DNA of 64,000 nt from Flavobacterium psychraerolatum (GCF_025960985.1 NZ_JAOQMX010000005.1:62001-126000); one strand, 5' to 3'; shown: positions 38,459-47,308, counted from the stretch's first letter. Notes: generated by a model not told the origin, from the letters alone. Made by a program: numbers and translations.

Positions 38459-39523
38459 ATGAAATTATACTTACACCTTTATTTTAATCGAACAATGAGT
38501 TTTGTTTTGACGGTATTTATTATTTTAATGATTGGTTATATCGATGTACTGACAGGTACGGAAATGGCTTTTTCATTTTTTTATCTACTACCAATTATTT
38601 TATTAGCTATAAATAGTAATGTGAATTTGATAGATATCATAACATGTTCTGTAGTTGCTGCAAGTTCTTGGTCGTATTCTGAATATGCACATATCTCATT
38701 ATCCAATACTTTTTTCCCAATTTGGAACTCAACTGTGCGCTTATTAATATTTGTTATCATTGGAACTCTTATCTATAGATTGAAAGAAAAAGAAAATAGA
38801 ATTCAATCAACAAATCAAAAATTAAAGAAACTGAATCTTGAAAAAAATAAATTTATAGGCATTGCTGCACATGACCTAGCCAATCCAATTGGAGCTATTA
38901 ATTCCTTCGCTGATCTACTGATTGATAATTGTGCGCAGAATAATTTAGCCGAAGTTAGCGAAGGACTAGAAATTATAAAAACATTGAGTGCAAATACGAT
39001 GGCCGTATTAAAAAATCTTTTAAACGTAGCTGTTATCGAATCTGGAAAAATTGATTTGAAGATGCATCAAGAGGATTATATTAATTTCATAAGAAATCAA
39101 ATTACTTATAACCAAATTGTTGCAAAAAATAAATGTATAAAAATAGAGTTAAAAACAAATTTACAATTCATACCACTTCATTTCGATACACATTATTTAA
39201 GTGAAGTGATTAGTAACTTATTATCAAATGCTATTAAATATTCTTATCCTGAAAGTACTATTATAGTTCAGGTTTCTCAAGAAGATAATTCGATTATAAC
39301 CAAAATTATCGATAATGGAAAAGGGATTCCTGAGAAAGAACAACAAAACTTATTCTATTACTTTGAAAAATCAAGTACACAACCGACCGCAGGAGAAAGT
39401 AGCACCGGACTTGGTTTGGCAATTGCAAAACAAATCGTAAATTTACATCAAGGAACAATTGGCTTGAAAAGTAAAATTAATGAAGGTACAACGTTCTATT
39501 TTTCACTTCCAATGAAAAAATAA
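38459..39523 (+). CDS. membrane-bound sensor histidine kinase (orphan)
   Basis: A 354-residue histidine kinase. Several hydrophobic helices occupy residues 14-105, with little periplasmic sequence, suggesting a membrane-embedded sensor. A coiled linker leads to the dimerisation domain with phospho-acceptor His138 (FIGIAAHDLANPIG). The ATPase domain shows NLLSNAIKYS (N box), DNGKGIP (G1) and SSTGLGLAIAKQ (G2). No response regulator gene lies next to it, so its partner is elsewhere. It is followed by msrB after a 57-base gap on the same strand. Signal unknown. Confidence 0.93.
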   Translation: MKLYLHLYFNRTMSFVLTVFIILMIGYIDVLTGTEMAFSFFYLLPIILLAINSNVNLIDIITCSVVAASSWSYSEYAHISLSNTFFPIWNSTVRLLIFVIIGTLIYRLKEKENRIQSTNQKLKKLNLEKNKFIGIAAHDLANPIGAINSFADLLIDNCAQNNLAEVSEGLEIIKTLSANTMAVLKNLLNVAVIESGKIDLKMHQEDYINFIRNQITYNQIVAKNKCIKIELKTNLQFIPLHFDTHYLSEVISNLLSNAIKYSYPESTIIVQVSQEDNSIITKIIDNGKGIPEKEQQNLFYYFEKSSTQPTAGESSTGLGLAIAKQIVNLHQGTIGLKSKINEGTTFYFSLPMKK

Positions 39524-39580
39524 TTGTATCAGGCCATTTTCTTAATTAAAAGAATACGAATTTTTAAAAAAAAACATCAC

Positions 39581-39973
39581 ATGAGTTATAAAGTAGAAAA
39601 ATCTGAAAGCGAATGGAAAGACCAACTAGGTGCTGAGCGTTTTAGAATATTACGTGAAAAAGGTACTGAATACCCACATACGGGAGCTTATAATATGCAT
39701 TACGAGAAAGGGGTGTATTGTTGTGGTGCCTGTGGAGAGCAATTATTTGAAAGTAATTCAAAATTTGATGCACATTGTGGATGGCCCTCTTTTGACGAAG
39801 CAATTCCAGGGAAAGTAAAAAATGTATTGGATAAAACACACGGCATGATTCGAACAGAGGTTGTTTGTGCTAACTGCGGTGGGCACTTAGGACATGTATT
39901 TAATGACGGTCCAACGCCAACAGGAGAACGTTTTTGCGTGAATTCGTTGTCTATCGATTTTAAGGAAGAATAG
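39581..39973 (+). CDS. msrB: peptide-methionine (R)-S-oxide reductase
   Basis: A 130-residue MsrB that reduces R-methionine sulfoxide in proteins. Zinc is bound by C48-x-x-C51 and C96-x-x-C99 (ACGEQLF and CANCGGHLGHVF regions), and the catalytic Cys119 is in GERFCVNSLS. The ATG at 39581 (MSYKVEKSESEW) is chosen; an in-frame TTG at 39524 right after the kinase stop would add an unlikely 19-residue basic extension. It has no signal peptide, so it acts in the cytoplasm. A strong terminator follows. Possibly transcribed with the histidine kinase. Confidence 0.95.
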   Translation: MSYKVEKSESEWKDQLGAERFRILREKGTEYPHTGAYNMHYEKGVYCCGACGEQLFESNSKFDAHCGWPSFDEAIPGKVKNVLDKTHGMIRTEVVCANCGGHLGHVFNDGPTPTGERFCVNSLSIDFKEE

Positions 39974-39979
39974 TAAATG

Positions 39980-40015
39980 AAAAAGAACTTCTCTAGTTTT
40001 AGAGAAGTTCTTTTT
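39980..40015. terminator. terminator between msrB and DUF1634
   Basis: AAAAAGAACTTCTCTA pairs perfectly with its partner arm across a short loop. The T run downstream on the plus strand ends msrB; the A run on the left lets it serve the convergent DUF1634 gene too. Confidence 0.9.
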
Positions 40016-40033
40016 ATGATACAGTACCCTTAT

Positions 40034-40450
40034 TTAATGTGCAAATCCAAGAATAACACTCACTGCTATTATTAAAATGACAATGGTAGTAATGGTAGCA
40101 TATAAATAATCTTTTTCGAAAATAAAAACAAAGAGCGACAGTAAGATTCTAGTGATTGGTGTTAAGAACAATAGAATAATCCCAAGTAAAATAATTGACT
40201 GTCCTTGTCCAGTAGAAACACCAGTGATAATACTGTCAACTATAGAAGTAAATGTTTCATGATTGCCTGCAAAACTACTGTAATTTTTTACTAGATCGGC
40301 TTGTTGCAGTATGTACAATATGCCTCCAAATGTACTGACAGACAAAGATAACCACACTCCATATTTTAATACAAGACTAATTATTTTTTGAAAATCAATA
40401 CTACTCTGTTTTGGAACTTTGCTCCCGTTAAATTTTACCATTGATTCCAT
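40034..40450 (-). CDS. DUF1634 membrane protein
   Basis: A 138-residue protein with three hydrophobic segments, matching the DUF1634 family, which is regularly found beside TSUP transporters. Order: an N-terminal polar stretch, helix about 23-50 (VLKYGVWLSLSVSTFGGIL), a loop with the sequence NHETFTSIVDSIITGV, and two more helices (SIILLGIILLFLTPITRILLS and the C-terminal one). It overlaps the TSUP gene by 23 bases, so translation is coupled. A subunit or accessory of the neighbouring transporter is the obvious inference. Confidence 0.86.
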   Translation of the reverse strand: MESMVKFNGSKVPKQSSIDFQKIISLVLKYGVWLSLSVSTFGGILYILQQADLVKNYSSFAGNHETFTSIVDSIITGVSTGQGQSIILLGIILLFLTPITRILLSLFVFIFEKDYLYATITTIVILIIAVSVILGFAH

Positions 40451-41264
40451 TGTATATCATATTTAAACCTAAGATTATTATTAAAAATGCAAAAAGAAGT
40501 CTAAGCTTTTTAGGATCTGTTTTTACTAAAACTTTCGCACCTCCCATGGCTCCCAAAAGAACCCCTATCACGATTGGCATACAAATTTCGGGTTGCACAT
40601 AGCCTTCTTGAATGTATATGACAGAGCTAGCCATTGCAGTGACTCCCATCATAAAATTACTCGTAGTTGTAGAGACCTTGAACGGAATTTTCATGATTGT
40701 ATCCATAGCAATAACTTTGAAGGCACCAGATCCAATCCCCAATAATCCAGACATTAATCCTGCAATCCCCATCATGCTAAAACCTCCCACAATATTTTTT
40801 GTACCGTAACTGATTATTTCACCATTGTGCGCAGGATAACTTCCGGGTAATTTTAAGGTAACAGCCAAAGTGCTCGAATGCTCAACGATATGCTCTTCTT
40901 TTTTTCGAATGGCATTTAGTGCTGAAAATATTAGTGTCAACCCAAATACAACTGCAATTGCTGCGGTCGGAATCATGGTAGAAAGTAGCGCGCCACAAAC
41001 AGCTCCAGTTGTAGTTGCAACTTCTAAAAAAATACCTAATCTCATATTGGTAATTCCTTCCTTAACATAGGCTGCAGCTGAACCTGAAGAAGTCGCTATG
41101 ACAGATACCAAGGCAGCACCAATTGCATAATGAATATCAACTCCAAGAAAAACGGTTAACAACGGAATAATTATTATTCCACCACCTAAACCTGATAATG
41201 ACCCTATAAATCCTGCCGAAATAGCACCAATAAATAGGATCAGTGTAAAGATAATTACTGTCAT
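40428..41264 (-). CDS. TSUP (TauE/SafE) family transporter, coupled to DUF1634
   Basis: A 278-residue TauE/SafE-type protein with about eight hydrophobic segments. N-terminal repeat AGFIGSLSGLGGGIIIIPLL (about 17-36); second repeat GLMSGLLGIGSGAFKVIAMD; the conserved STTSNFMMGVTAMASS follows. Its ATG overlaps the TGA of the pump pseudogene upstream (ATGA, bases 41264-41261), so it was once translationally coupled to that pump. It is followed by DUF1634. Unlike the fragments upstream it looks intact. It probably exports a sulfur-containing or other small anion; a link to metal stress is inferred only from the ancestral operon. Confidence 0.9.
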   Translation of the reverse strand: MTVIIFTLILFIGAISAGFIGSLSGLGGGIIIIPLLTVFLGVDIHYAIGAALVSVIATSSGSAAAYVKEGITNMRLGIFLEVATTTGAVCGALLSTMIPTAAIAVVFGLTLIFSALNAIRKKEEHIVEHSSTLAVTLKLPGSYPAHNGEIISYGTKNIVGGFSMMGIAGLMSGLLGIGSGAFKVIAMDTIMKIPFKVSTTTSNFMMGVTAMASSVIYIQEGYVQPEICMPIVIGVLLGAMGGAKVLVKTDPKKLRLLFAFLIIILGLNMIYNGINGKI

Positions 41265-42952
41265 TTTTTAATATTTTTATAACTAAAATAAAATACTTGC
41301 GGAAGTACCGTAAGAGATAAAACCATAAAAATTATTAATCCACCTACGATCTCATAATGGCCAGTGGCTTTTGAATCTCAGATCCCATTCCTGTTGATAA
41401 TGCAGCCGGAAGCAAACCTAACGGCGCCATAAGTGCAATCATGACAATAGGTCTGATTCTATTGTAAACACCGTTTGAAATAGCTTCTTTTAATTCCATT
41501 TTGTTTTTTAAATTTTCTTTAATAATTCCAATCAAAACAATACTATCAATGGCACTATTCCTAAACAATATAATAAAACTAATACCACTGAAATTCCGAA
41601 TATTGTACCAGTAAATCATACCGAAATAAAACTACCAATAAAGGCATTAGGCATGGTACTAACCATAATAAGAGTGTCTTTAAAATCACCAAAATTAAAA
41701 TATAATAATAACAAAATTAAGACTAAAACGATTGGTACAATGAGAGCCAACTGTTTTGAATCTCTTTCTTTACTTTCAAATTCACCTGCCCATTTTACCA
41801 CGTTTTCTTTTGGTAATTTCACCTCTTAAGCTACTTTTTTTGAGCTTCGGTAATAGTGCTACCTAGGTCTCAACCTTCAATATTAAAACCTATTGCAATA
41901 TACCTACTATTTCCTTCTCGATAGATAAAAGTTGGTCCAGTTTTAAAATCAATGGTAGCAATTTCTTTCAATGGTATTCGCTTTCCATCGGTTGTAAGTA
42001 CTAGAAATTTTTCTGTTTTTTCCTTAGAATCTCTATATTCTTTTTCGAATCGAATACGTATATCAAACTTTTTTTCTTCGTCATAAAAGGTTGAGGCAGC
42101 TTGCCCACCAATCGTCTTTGCAATTACAGCTTGTGCAGCTGTAGTTGTAGTTGTAATAGCGTATCGTGCCATCTTATCATCGTGTAATTGTATTCTAAGT
42201 TCTGGTAGTACACTATTTTTATAAACATTACTATCTTCAATTCCTTTGATATCTTTGATCGAATTGGCCACTTTTTGAGCCCTTGATTCTAATTCGAACA
42301 AATCATTTCCGAAAATTTTAATTACCAATAGACTTTTTACTCCCGCAACATACTCTTCTACATTGTCTTGGATGGGCTGACTAAAGTTGAAATTAATTCC
42401 GGGATAAACTTGTAATTGCTGCTTTATTTCTGTAATCAAACCATTATTATCTATTTTTCTTTTCCATTCACCTTCAGTTTTTAATTCAATATGAAATTCT
42501 ATATTAAAAAAACCTGTAGGGTCGGTACCATCATTGGGTCTATCCATTTGTGACAAAATAAACTTTAGCTCTACAAATTTACTAATAAACTCTTTTATTT
42601 CTTGCGTCAGTTGAACTGCTTCATCAAGATTAACACTATTTGGCAAATTAGCTCTCAAATAAATGGCACCTTCATTCAGTTTCGGAATAAATTGAGAGCC
42701 ATAAAAAGCAAATCTTCCAATGCATATTACTAAAAGGTTCAAAAATAAAATTAAAGTTAGTTTTCTATACCTAGCGCTTAACAGAAATGATTTATATGAA
42801 TTTTCGCTAAAAAAAATGACTGATTTTGTTTTCTATTTCAACAATATTTTTGATCAACAATACCTTGCACATAGCAAGAACAAAGGTCAAACATAAAATT
42901 AATGAACCAATTAAGGCATATCCTAGTGTAAACGCTAAAGGTGATAACATCT
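41261..42952 (-). pseudogene. CusA/CzcA-type heavy-metal efflux RND pump, decayed and truncated
   Basis: Remains of a heavy-metal RND pump, readable in pieces over several frames. Pieces in order: PLAFTLGYALIGSLIL (a central membrane helix), then PKLNEGAIYLRANLPNSVNL through RYIAIGFNIEG, then DLGSTITEAQKK, WAGEFESKERDSKQLALIVP, FTGTIFGIS, and ISNGVYNRIRPIVMIALM to VLPQVFYFSYK. The first 400 or so residues are missing. Lesions: an extra T in a T8 run near 42815, TGA for Arg at 41870-41872, a lost base in an A run near 41845, a TAA near 41826, TGA for Trp at 41616-41618, a frameshift near 41590, and a two-base insertion near 41352. The final TGA overlaps the TSUP start. Confidence 0.93.
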
Positions 42953-42955
42953 CCC
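42944..42955. other. deletion junction fusing regulator to pump
   Basis: On the minus strand the regulator reading ...SRKEILGD meets pump reading MLSPLAFTLGYAL within a dozen bases. The bases GATGTT can belong to either side, consistent with a short-homology deletion. What was lost: the regulator's end, probably a sensor kinase, and the pump's N-terminal half. Confidence 0.8.
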
Positions 42956-43490
42956 AAAATCTCTTTGCGAGACAAAACCTTATTTTTATTTTCGATTAAA
43001 AAGAGAAGCAGTTTGTATTCACGAGGCGAAAGATTTACTTGCTCGTCTTTCATCATTACCTTATGTTCATCAATAAAAACATGTATAGAACCACAGTTTA
43101 CAGGAAGTTGAAGGATCTTCATTATTAAATTTAGTTCGCCGTACGAGTGCGTTGATTCTTGAGATTAACAAATTAAAAGGTTTAACCAAATAATCATCTA
43201 CAACAAAATCCAATATTTCAACTTTGTTATCAGCCTCTCCCAAGGCATTTAGCATGATTACGGGGATAGATTTCTTTTTAAATCGAAGTAATTTAACTAG
43301 TTCAATTCCACTAGTATCGGGGAGCAGGTTATCCTTTAGGATGATATCCCATTGTGATGATAAAATATGTTCTCTTGCTTCAACACCATTTTCGCTCAAA
43401 TGCACAGTAAAACTATTTTCGCTAGTCCTTTGATCATAAAATCGCTAATTCGTTTATCATCCTCAACTAATAGATATTCCTCTGTTGTGC
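42953..43490 (-). pseudogene. OmpR/CusR-type response regulator, decayed and truncated
   Basis: Fragments of a winged-helix response regulator. The receiver begins with LLVEDDKRISDFMIKGL, then a lost base shifts the frame before VHLSENGVEAREHILSS, continuing through LLPDTSGIELVKLLRF and DDYLVKPFN, where a few residues are missing. A second shift comes near 43100, before GSIHVFIDEHKVMM and the DNA-binding part NLSPREYKLLLFLIE to LSRKEILGD. There the frame runs straight into pump sequence, so the last recognition helices are gone. An 11-base A run (minus strand) covers the expected start. Such regulators normally control metal-efflux operons like the neighbouring pump. Confidence 0.88.
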
Positions 43491-43533
43491 TTTTTTTTTT
43501 TACAAATTTACTATATTGATAAAAATATAAAGC

Positions 43534-43565
43534 AAAAAAAAACTCCAACAAAATTGTTGGAGTTT
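43534..43565 (-). terminator. terminator of the tRNA-Val operon
   Basis: AACTCCAACAA and TTGTTGGAGTT form a hairpin followed on the minus strand by a run of nine T. It lies just past the second tRNA. Confidence 0.9.
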
Positions 43566-43570
43566 CTTGG

Positions 43571-43645
43571 TGGGCGATGAGGGGTTCGAACCCCCGACCC
43601 CCTCGGTGTAAACGAGGTGCTCTGAACCAGCTGAGCTAATCGCCC
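43571..43645 (-). tRNA. tRNA-Val (anticodon TAC), downstream copy
   Basis: Read on the minus strand: acceptor GGGCGAT pairs with ATCGCCC, D arm GCTC...GAGC, anticodon stem CCTCG/CGAGG enclosing TTTACAC (anticodon TAC, valine GTA codons), and a T arm with GGTTCGAAC. Discriminator A, with CCA encoded right after (bases 43570-43568). Second in transcription order, followed by a terminator. Confidence 0.97.
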
Positions 43646-43712
43646 TATTTTACTAGGTTGTAATTATTACTAATTACCTGCTAAACATTTTAAAGATAAT
43701 GTTTGAATCTTG

Positions 43713-43787
43713 TGGGCGATGAGGGGTTCGAACCCCCGACCCCCTCGGTGTAAACGAGGTGCTCTGAACCAGCTGAGCTAATCGCCC
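43713..43787 (-). tRNA. tRNA-Val (anticodon TAC), upstream copy
   Basis: Identical in sequence to the downstream copy over all 75 bases and offset by 142 bases. Unlike that copy, the three bases after the discriminator are CAA on the minus strand, not CCA, so the end must be added by CCA transferase. About 25 bases of 5' leader are also duplicated between the copies. Confidence 0.97.
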
Positions 43788-43824
43788 TATTTTACTAGGT
43801 TGCAATCATTACCTATTGCGAGTG

Positions 43825-43854
43825 CAAATGTAAGACGAGTTTTTGAATAAACAA
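43825..43854 (-). promoter_or_regulatory. promoter of the tRNA-Val operon
   Basis: On the minus strand: TTG (43854-43852), a 19-base spacer, then TACATTTG (43832-43825), an exact match to the Bacteroidota -33/-7 pattern. It lies 38 bases ahead of the first tRNA. Confidence 0.8.
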
Positions 43855-43968
43855 TGCATTTAAAAAAAAAAAGATATAAAAAAATAACCTTTCCCCCTTT
43901 AGAACTCATTAACAACTATTTAAGATAAGTAGAAGATAATAGTTTTTTTTTCTACTAACTATATAATG

Positions 43969-43976
43969 TACATTTG
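43969..43976 (+). promoter_or_regulatory. -7 element of the ABC transporter promoter
   Basis: TACATTTG matches TAnnTTTG 18 bases ahead of the ATG, predicting a very short leader. No TTG lies at the ideal distance upstream. Confidence 0.55.
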
Positions 43977-43994
43977 CAATAAAAATATAACTCA

Positions 43995-45785
43995 ATGGCC
44001 CGTTTTAAAGAAAATGATTTACCCAAAGCGAAACTAAATACTAGTTCTCTCCAAAAGGCATTACGAATTTTTAAATATTCCAAAAATCAAAAATGGAAAT
44101 TTTTTGTTGGTTTACTCTTTTTGCTATTAACTAGTGCCACTGCCCTAGCCTTTCCAAAATTGATGGGTATGCTTGTTGATTGTGTATCAACCAAAGATTT
44201 AGACAAAGCCAATCAAATTGCATTGGCATTGATGGGGATTTTAGTACTGCAAGCTGTTTTTTCGTTTTTTAGAATATCGTTGTTCGTAAATTTTACTGAG
44301 AATACTTTATCTAACATTCGTTTTGCATTGTATGAGAATTTAATTAAACTACCCATGTCATTTTTCTCTCAAAAGCGCGTTGGAGAATTAAACAGTCGCA
44401 TCAGTGCAGATATTTCGCAATTACAAGATACGCTTACTACAACCATTGCCGAATTTTTGAGACAATTTATCCTTATCGTTGGAGGTTTTATTATCCTAGG
44501 AAGCATCAGTCCAAACCTTACTATCATGATGCTTTGCATTGTTCCCGTGGTAGCCGTTGCTGCAGTGATATTTGGTCGTTTTATTCGAAAATACGGAAAA
44601 ATGACGCAAGACAAAGTAGCCGAAAGTCAAGTTATTGTTGAAGAAACTTTACAAGGAATTACAAACGTAAAATCTTTTGCTAACGAATGGTATGAATTGG
44701 AACGTTACAAAAATAAAATTAAAGAAATTGTAGCGATTGCAATCAAAGGAGGACAATACAGAGGATATTTTGCATCGTTCATTATATTATGTTTGTTCGG
44801 TTGCGTAGTAGCGGTCGTTTGGTACGGAATCACATTAACTATTAAAGGTGAAGTTGACGGTGTTGGAGATTTAATTTCCTTCATTTTATATACTACATTT
44901 ATCGGAGCTTCTTTTGGAGGAATAGCTGAAATGTATGCACAAATTCAAAAAGCCGTTGGTGCTACAGAACGAGTTTTTGAATTATTAGACGAAGTTCCAG
45001 AAGCAATTAATACTACTCCTAATAAAAATCCAATTGAAAAAATAAAAGGGAACGTTACATTCAAAAATGTAGCTTTCAGTTATCCTTCTAGAAAAGAAAT
45101 CAAAGTTTTAAAAGAAGTTAACTTTAAAGCTGAATTTGGCCAAAAAATAGCCGTTGTCGGTCCAAGTGGAGCTGGTAAATCAACTATTGCTTCTTTATTA
45201 CTCCGATTTTATGATATTGAAAGTGGCGAAATTAGTATTGATGGTAAGAACATCTACAATTACGACCTAGAAGAGTTACGCGGTAATATGAGTATCGTAC
45301 CTCAGGATGTAATTTTATTTGGAGGTACAATCAAAGAAAACATTGCCTACGGAAAACCAAACGCTACTGAAGACGAAATCATAGCCGCAGCAAAACAAGC
45401 TAATGCTTTAACTTTTATCGATAGTTTTCCTGAGAAATTTGAAACTGTAGTAGGTGAAAGGGGTATTAAGCTTTCTGGTGGTCAAAGACAACGTATTGCT
45501 ATTGCCCGTGCATTATTAAAAAATCCTAGTATTCTGATCTTAGATGAAGCCACTTCTTCATTGGATAGCGAAAGTGAAAAATTAGTGCAAGAAGCTTTAG
45601 AAGTTTTGATGCAAGGTAGAACTAGTATTATTATTGCTCACCGTTTGTCAACAATTCGTTCAGCAGATCAGATTTTAGTATTGGATAATGGTGTTATTTC
45701 AGAACAAGGAACACATCAAGAATTAATTAACCTTGAAAATGGTATTTATAAAAATTTAAGCAATTTACAATTTAGCCATTCCTAA
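43995..45785 (+). CDS. ABC exporter, fused membrane and ATPase domains
   Basis: A 596-residue half-transporter of the MsbA/lipid-and-drug exporter type, acting as a homodimer in the inner membrane. Six membrane helices span about 35-310. The ATPase domain has Walker A GPSGAGKST (389-397), Q-loop in SIVPQDVILFGG, signature LSGGQRQR, Walker B ILILDEATSS and the His of the switch in IIAHRLST. All catalytic parts are intact. Substrate not readable; lipids, peptides or drugs are usual. A terminator follows. Confidence 0.95.
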   Translation: MARFKENDLPKAKLNTSSLQKALRIFKYSKNQKWKFFVGLLFLLLTSATALAFPKLMGMLVDCVSTKDLDKANQIALALMGILVLQAVFSFFRISLFVNFTENTLSNIRFALYENLIKLPMSFFSQKRVGELNSRISADISQLQDTLTTTIAEFLRQFILIVGGFIILGSISPNLTIMMLCIVPVVAVAAVIFGRFIRKYGKMTQDKVAESQVIVEETLQGITNVKSFANEWYELERYKNKIKEIVAIAIKGGQYRGYFASFIILCLFGCVVAVVWYGITLTIKGEVDGVGDLISFILYTTFIGASFGGIAEMYAQIQKAVGATERVFELLDEVPEAINTTPNKNPIEKIKGNVTFKNVAFSYPSRKEIKVLKEVNFKAEFGQKIAVVGPSGAGKSTIASLLLRFYDIESGEISIDGKNIYNYDLEELRGNMSIVPQDVILFGGTIKENIAYGKPNATEDEIIAAAKQANALTFIDSFPEKFETVVGERGIKLSGGQRQRIAIARALLKNPSILILDEATSSLDSESEKLVQEALEVLMQGRTSIIIAHRLSTIRSADQILVLDNGVISEQGTHQELINLENGIYKNLSNLQFSHS

Positions 45786-45809
45786 GTGCAGTATTGAAAT
45801 TATAAAATT

Positions 45810-45846
45810 AAAGCTCCAAATAATCACTATTTGGAGCTTTTTTTTT
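45810..45846. terminator. terminator between ABC exporter and proline dehydrogenase
   Basis: AAAGCTCCAAATA pairs perfectly with TATTTGGAGCTTT around a five-base loop and runs into T9 on the plus strand. It lies between convergent genes and may serve both. Confidence 0.92.
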
Positions 45847-47011
45847 ATGCCTTTCTTCTAGATCTTTCCGTTTTTAACAGCTTCAATTCTCTACTGGTTT
45901 GTCCGGCAACAGAGGTGTTTTCTTCAGCTCGACGAATCAAGTATGGCATTACATCTTTTACCGGTCCAAACGGCAAATACTTAGCCACATTATACCCGTG
46001 AGCTGCCAAATTATAGCTGATGTGATCACTCATACCATACAGTTGACCAAACCACACCTTTGAATTACTAACAGATATACCCTTCTTTTTCATTAAATCG
46101 AGTACTATTAAAATACTTTCTTCATTATGTGTACCAAAAAAAACTGAAAGCGTAGCACTATTATCTAGTAAATAACTTGCAGCAGTGTCGTAGTTTTGAT
46201 CCGTAACTTCTTTGTTAATACAAATTGGAGAAGGATAACCAAATTCAATTGCGCGATTGTTCTCTTTTTCCAAATAAGCCCCACGAACCAATTTAATACC
46301 AATAAAAAAACCATCTTGGATAGCGATATTATGTATTTTTTTTAAATAATCCAAACGATCCCACCGGTACATTTGCAACGTATTAAATATGATTGCTTTA
46401 TACTTATTATATTTTCGCATCATGTCCAGAATCAAATCGTCTGCTGCTTTTTGCATCCAGCTTTCTTCGGCATCAATTAACAAAGACACGTTGGCATCAA
46501 AAGCTGTTTTGCAAATTAATTCGAATCGAGCTTCGACCTTCTTCCATTCTTCTAGTTCTGTTTCAGTTAATTTTTGACCCGCACTTATTTTTTCGAACAA
46601 AATAAACCTACCTATTCCTGTTGGTTTAAAAACAGCAAATGGAATAGCAAGTTTTTCTTTCCCAAAAGTGATGGTTTTTAATATCATTTGGGTAGCTGCC
46701 TCAAATTGCTTTTCTTCCTCTTTTCCTTCTACAGAAAAATCCAATACTGCCGATACTCCTTTGGTAAACATAGTATCAACTACAGTAAGACAATCTTGTT
46801 CATTTACACCTCCACAAAAATGATCAAATACAGTTGCTCGTATCAAACCTTCAACCGGCAAATGTACTTTGAGTGCAAAATTGGTAACGGCTGTCCCTAT
46901 CCGAACCAAAGGTTCATTGGCAATCATTTTAAATAAAAAATAAGCTCTTTCTAACTCGGTATCACTCTTTAATGCAAAAGCTACTGCTGTATCTTCAAAA
47001 ATATTCCCCAT
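45845..47011 (-). CDS. proline dehydrogenase
   Basis: A 388-residue proline dehydrogenase of the stand-alone (non-PutA) type: proline is oxidised to pyrroline-5-carboxylate with FAD. Family blocks visible: GIKLVRGAYLEKENNRAI with the flavin-site Lys-Leu-Val-Arg-Gly-Ala-Tyr, FGTHNEESI, and the C-terminal YGMSDHISYNLAAHGYNVAKYLPFG followed by PYLIRRAEEN, whose R-R-x-x-E binds proline. No fused P5C dehydrogenase. Nothing else of the proline pathway is adjacent. Length typical of Bacteroidota and eukaryotic forms. Confidence 0.93.
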   Translation of the reverse strand: MGNIFEDTAVAFALKSDTELERAYFLFKMIANEPLVRIGTAVTNFALKVHLPVEGLIRATVFDHFCGGVNEQDCLTVVDTMFTKGVSAVLDFSVEGKEEEKQFEAATQMILKTITFGKEKLAIPFAVFKPTGIGRFILFEKISAGQKLTETELEEWKKVEARFELICKTAFDANVSLLIDAEESWMQKAADDLILDMMRKYNKYKAIIFNTLQMYRWDRLDYLKKIHNIAIQDGFFIGIKLVRGAYLEKENNRAIEFGYPSPICINKEVTDQNYDTAASYLLDNSATLSVFFGTHNEESILIVLDLMKKKGISVSNSKVWFGQLYGMSDHISYNLAAHGYNVAKYLPFGPVKDVMPYLIRRAEENTSVAGQTSRELKLLKTERSRRKA

Positions 47012-47218
47012 TAACTTGAATTTTTAATTAAAAATAGATAATTATAAACCAACTTTTGTTTTGATCATCACAAAGTTTTTTATTTTATATTAAAATAACC
47101 TTCAAAATGCCTAGAACTAGCGCGAGACCGCATTTTTAACATGAAAAAACAAAATATCTCTACGAAATAAAAGCGCTTATTTTTCAAAAAATTAAAGGAA
47201 TAAAATCAAAAAAAATGT

Positions 47219-47226
47219 AGATTTGC
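47219..47226 (+). promoter_or_regulatory. -7 element ahead of aroB
   Basis: TAGATTTG matches TAnnTTTG, 82 bases ahead of the aroB ATG. The -33 TTG is not evident. Confidence 0.45.
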
Positions 47227-47308
47227 AAAAGTTTTCAAGGAGCACATTAACTGTTGTTTCCTTATTGATACTATCGCTTTTTACTCATATTGCAAATTAC
47301 AATTAATT

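Noticed and set aside
39524..39580. Upstream TTG start for msrB
   Set aside because: It directly abuts the kinase stop and adds a basic stretch not seen in MsrB; the ATG at 39581 gives the standard length.
41344..42742. Three short ORFs on the minus strand read as separate small genes
   Set aside because: They are consecutive parts of one RND pump in different frames, in the right order, joined by clear frameshifts and stops; reported as one pseudogene.
43491..43501. T11 run at the regulator pseudogene start as a phase-variation switch
   Set aside because: The gene has further frameshifts and a missing end, so slippage here could not restore it.
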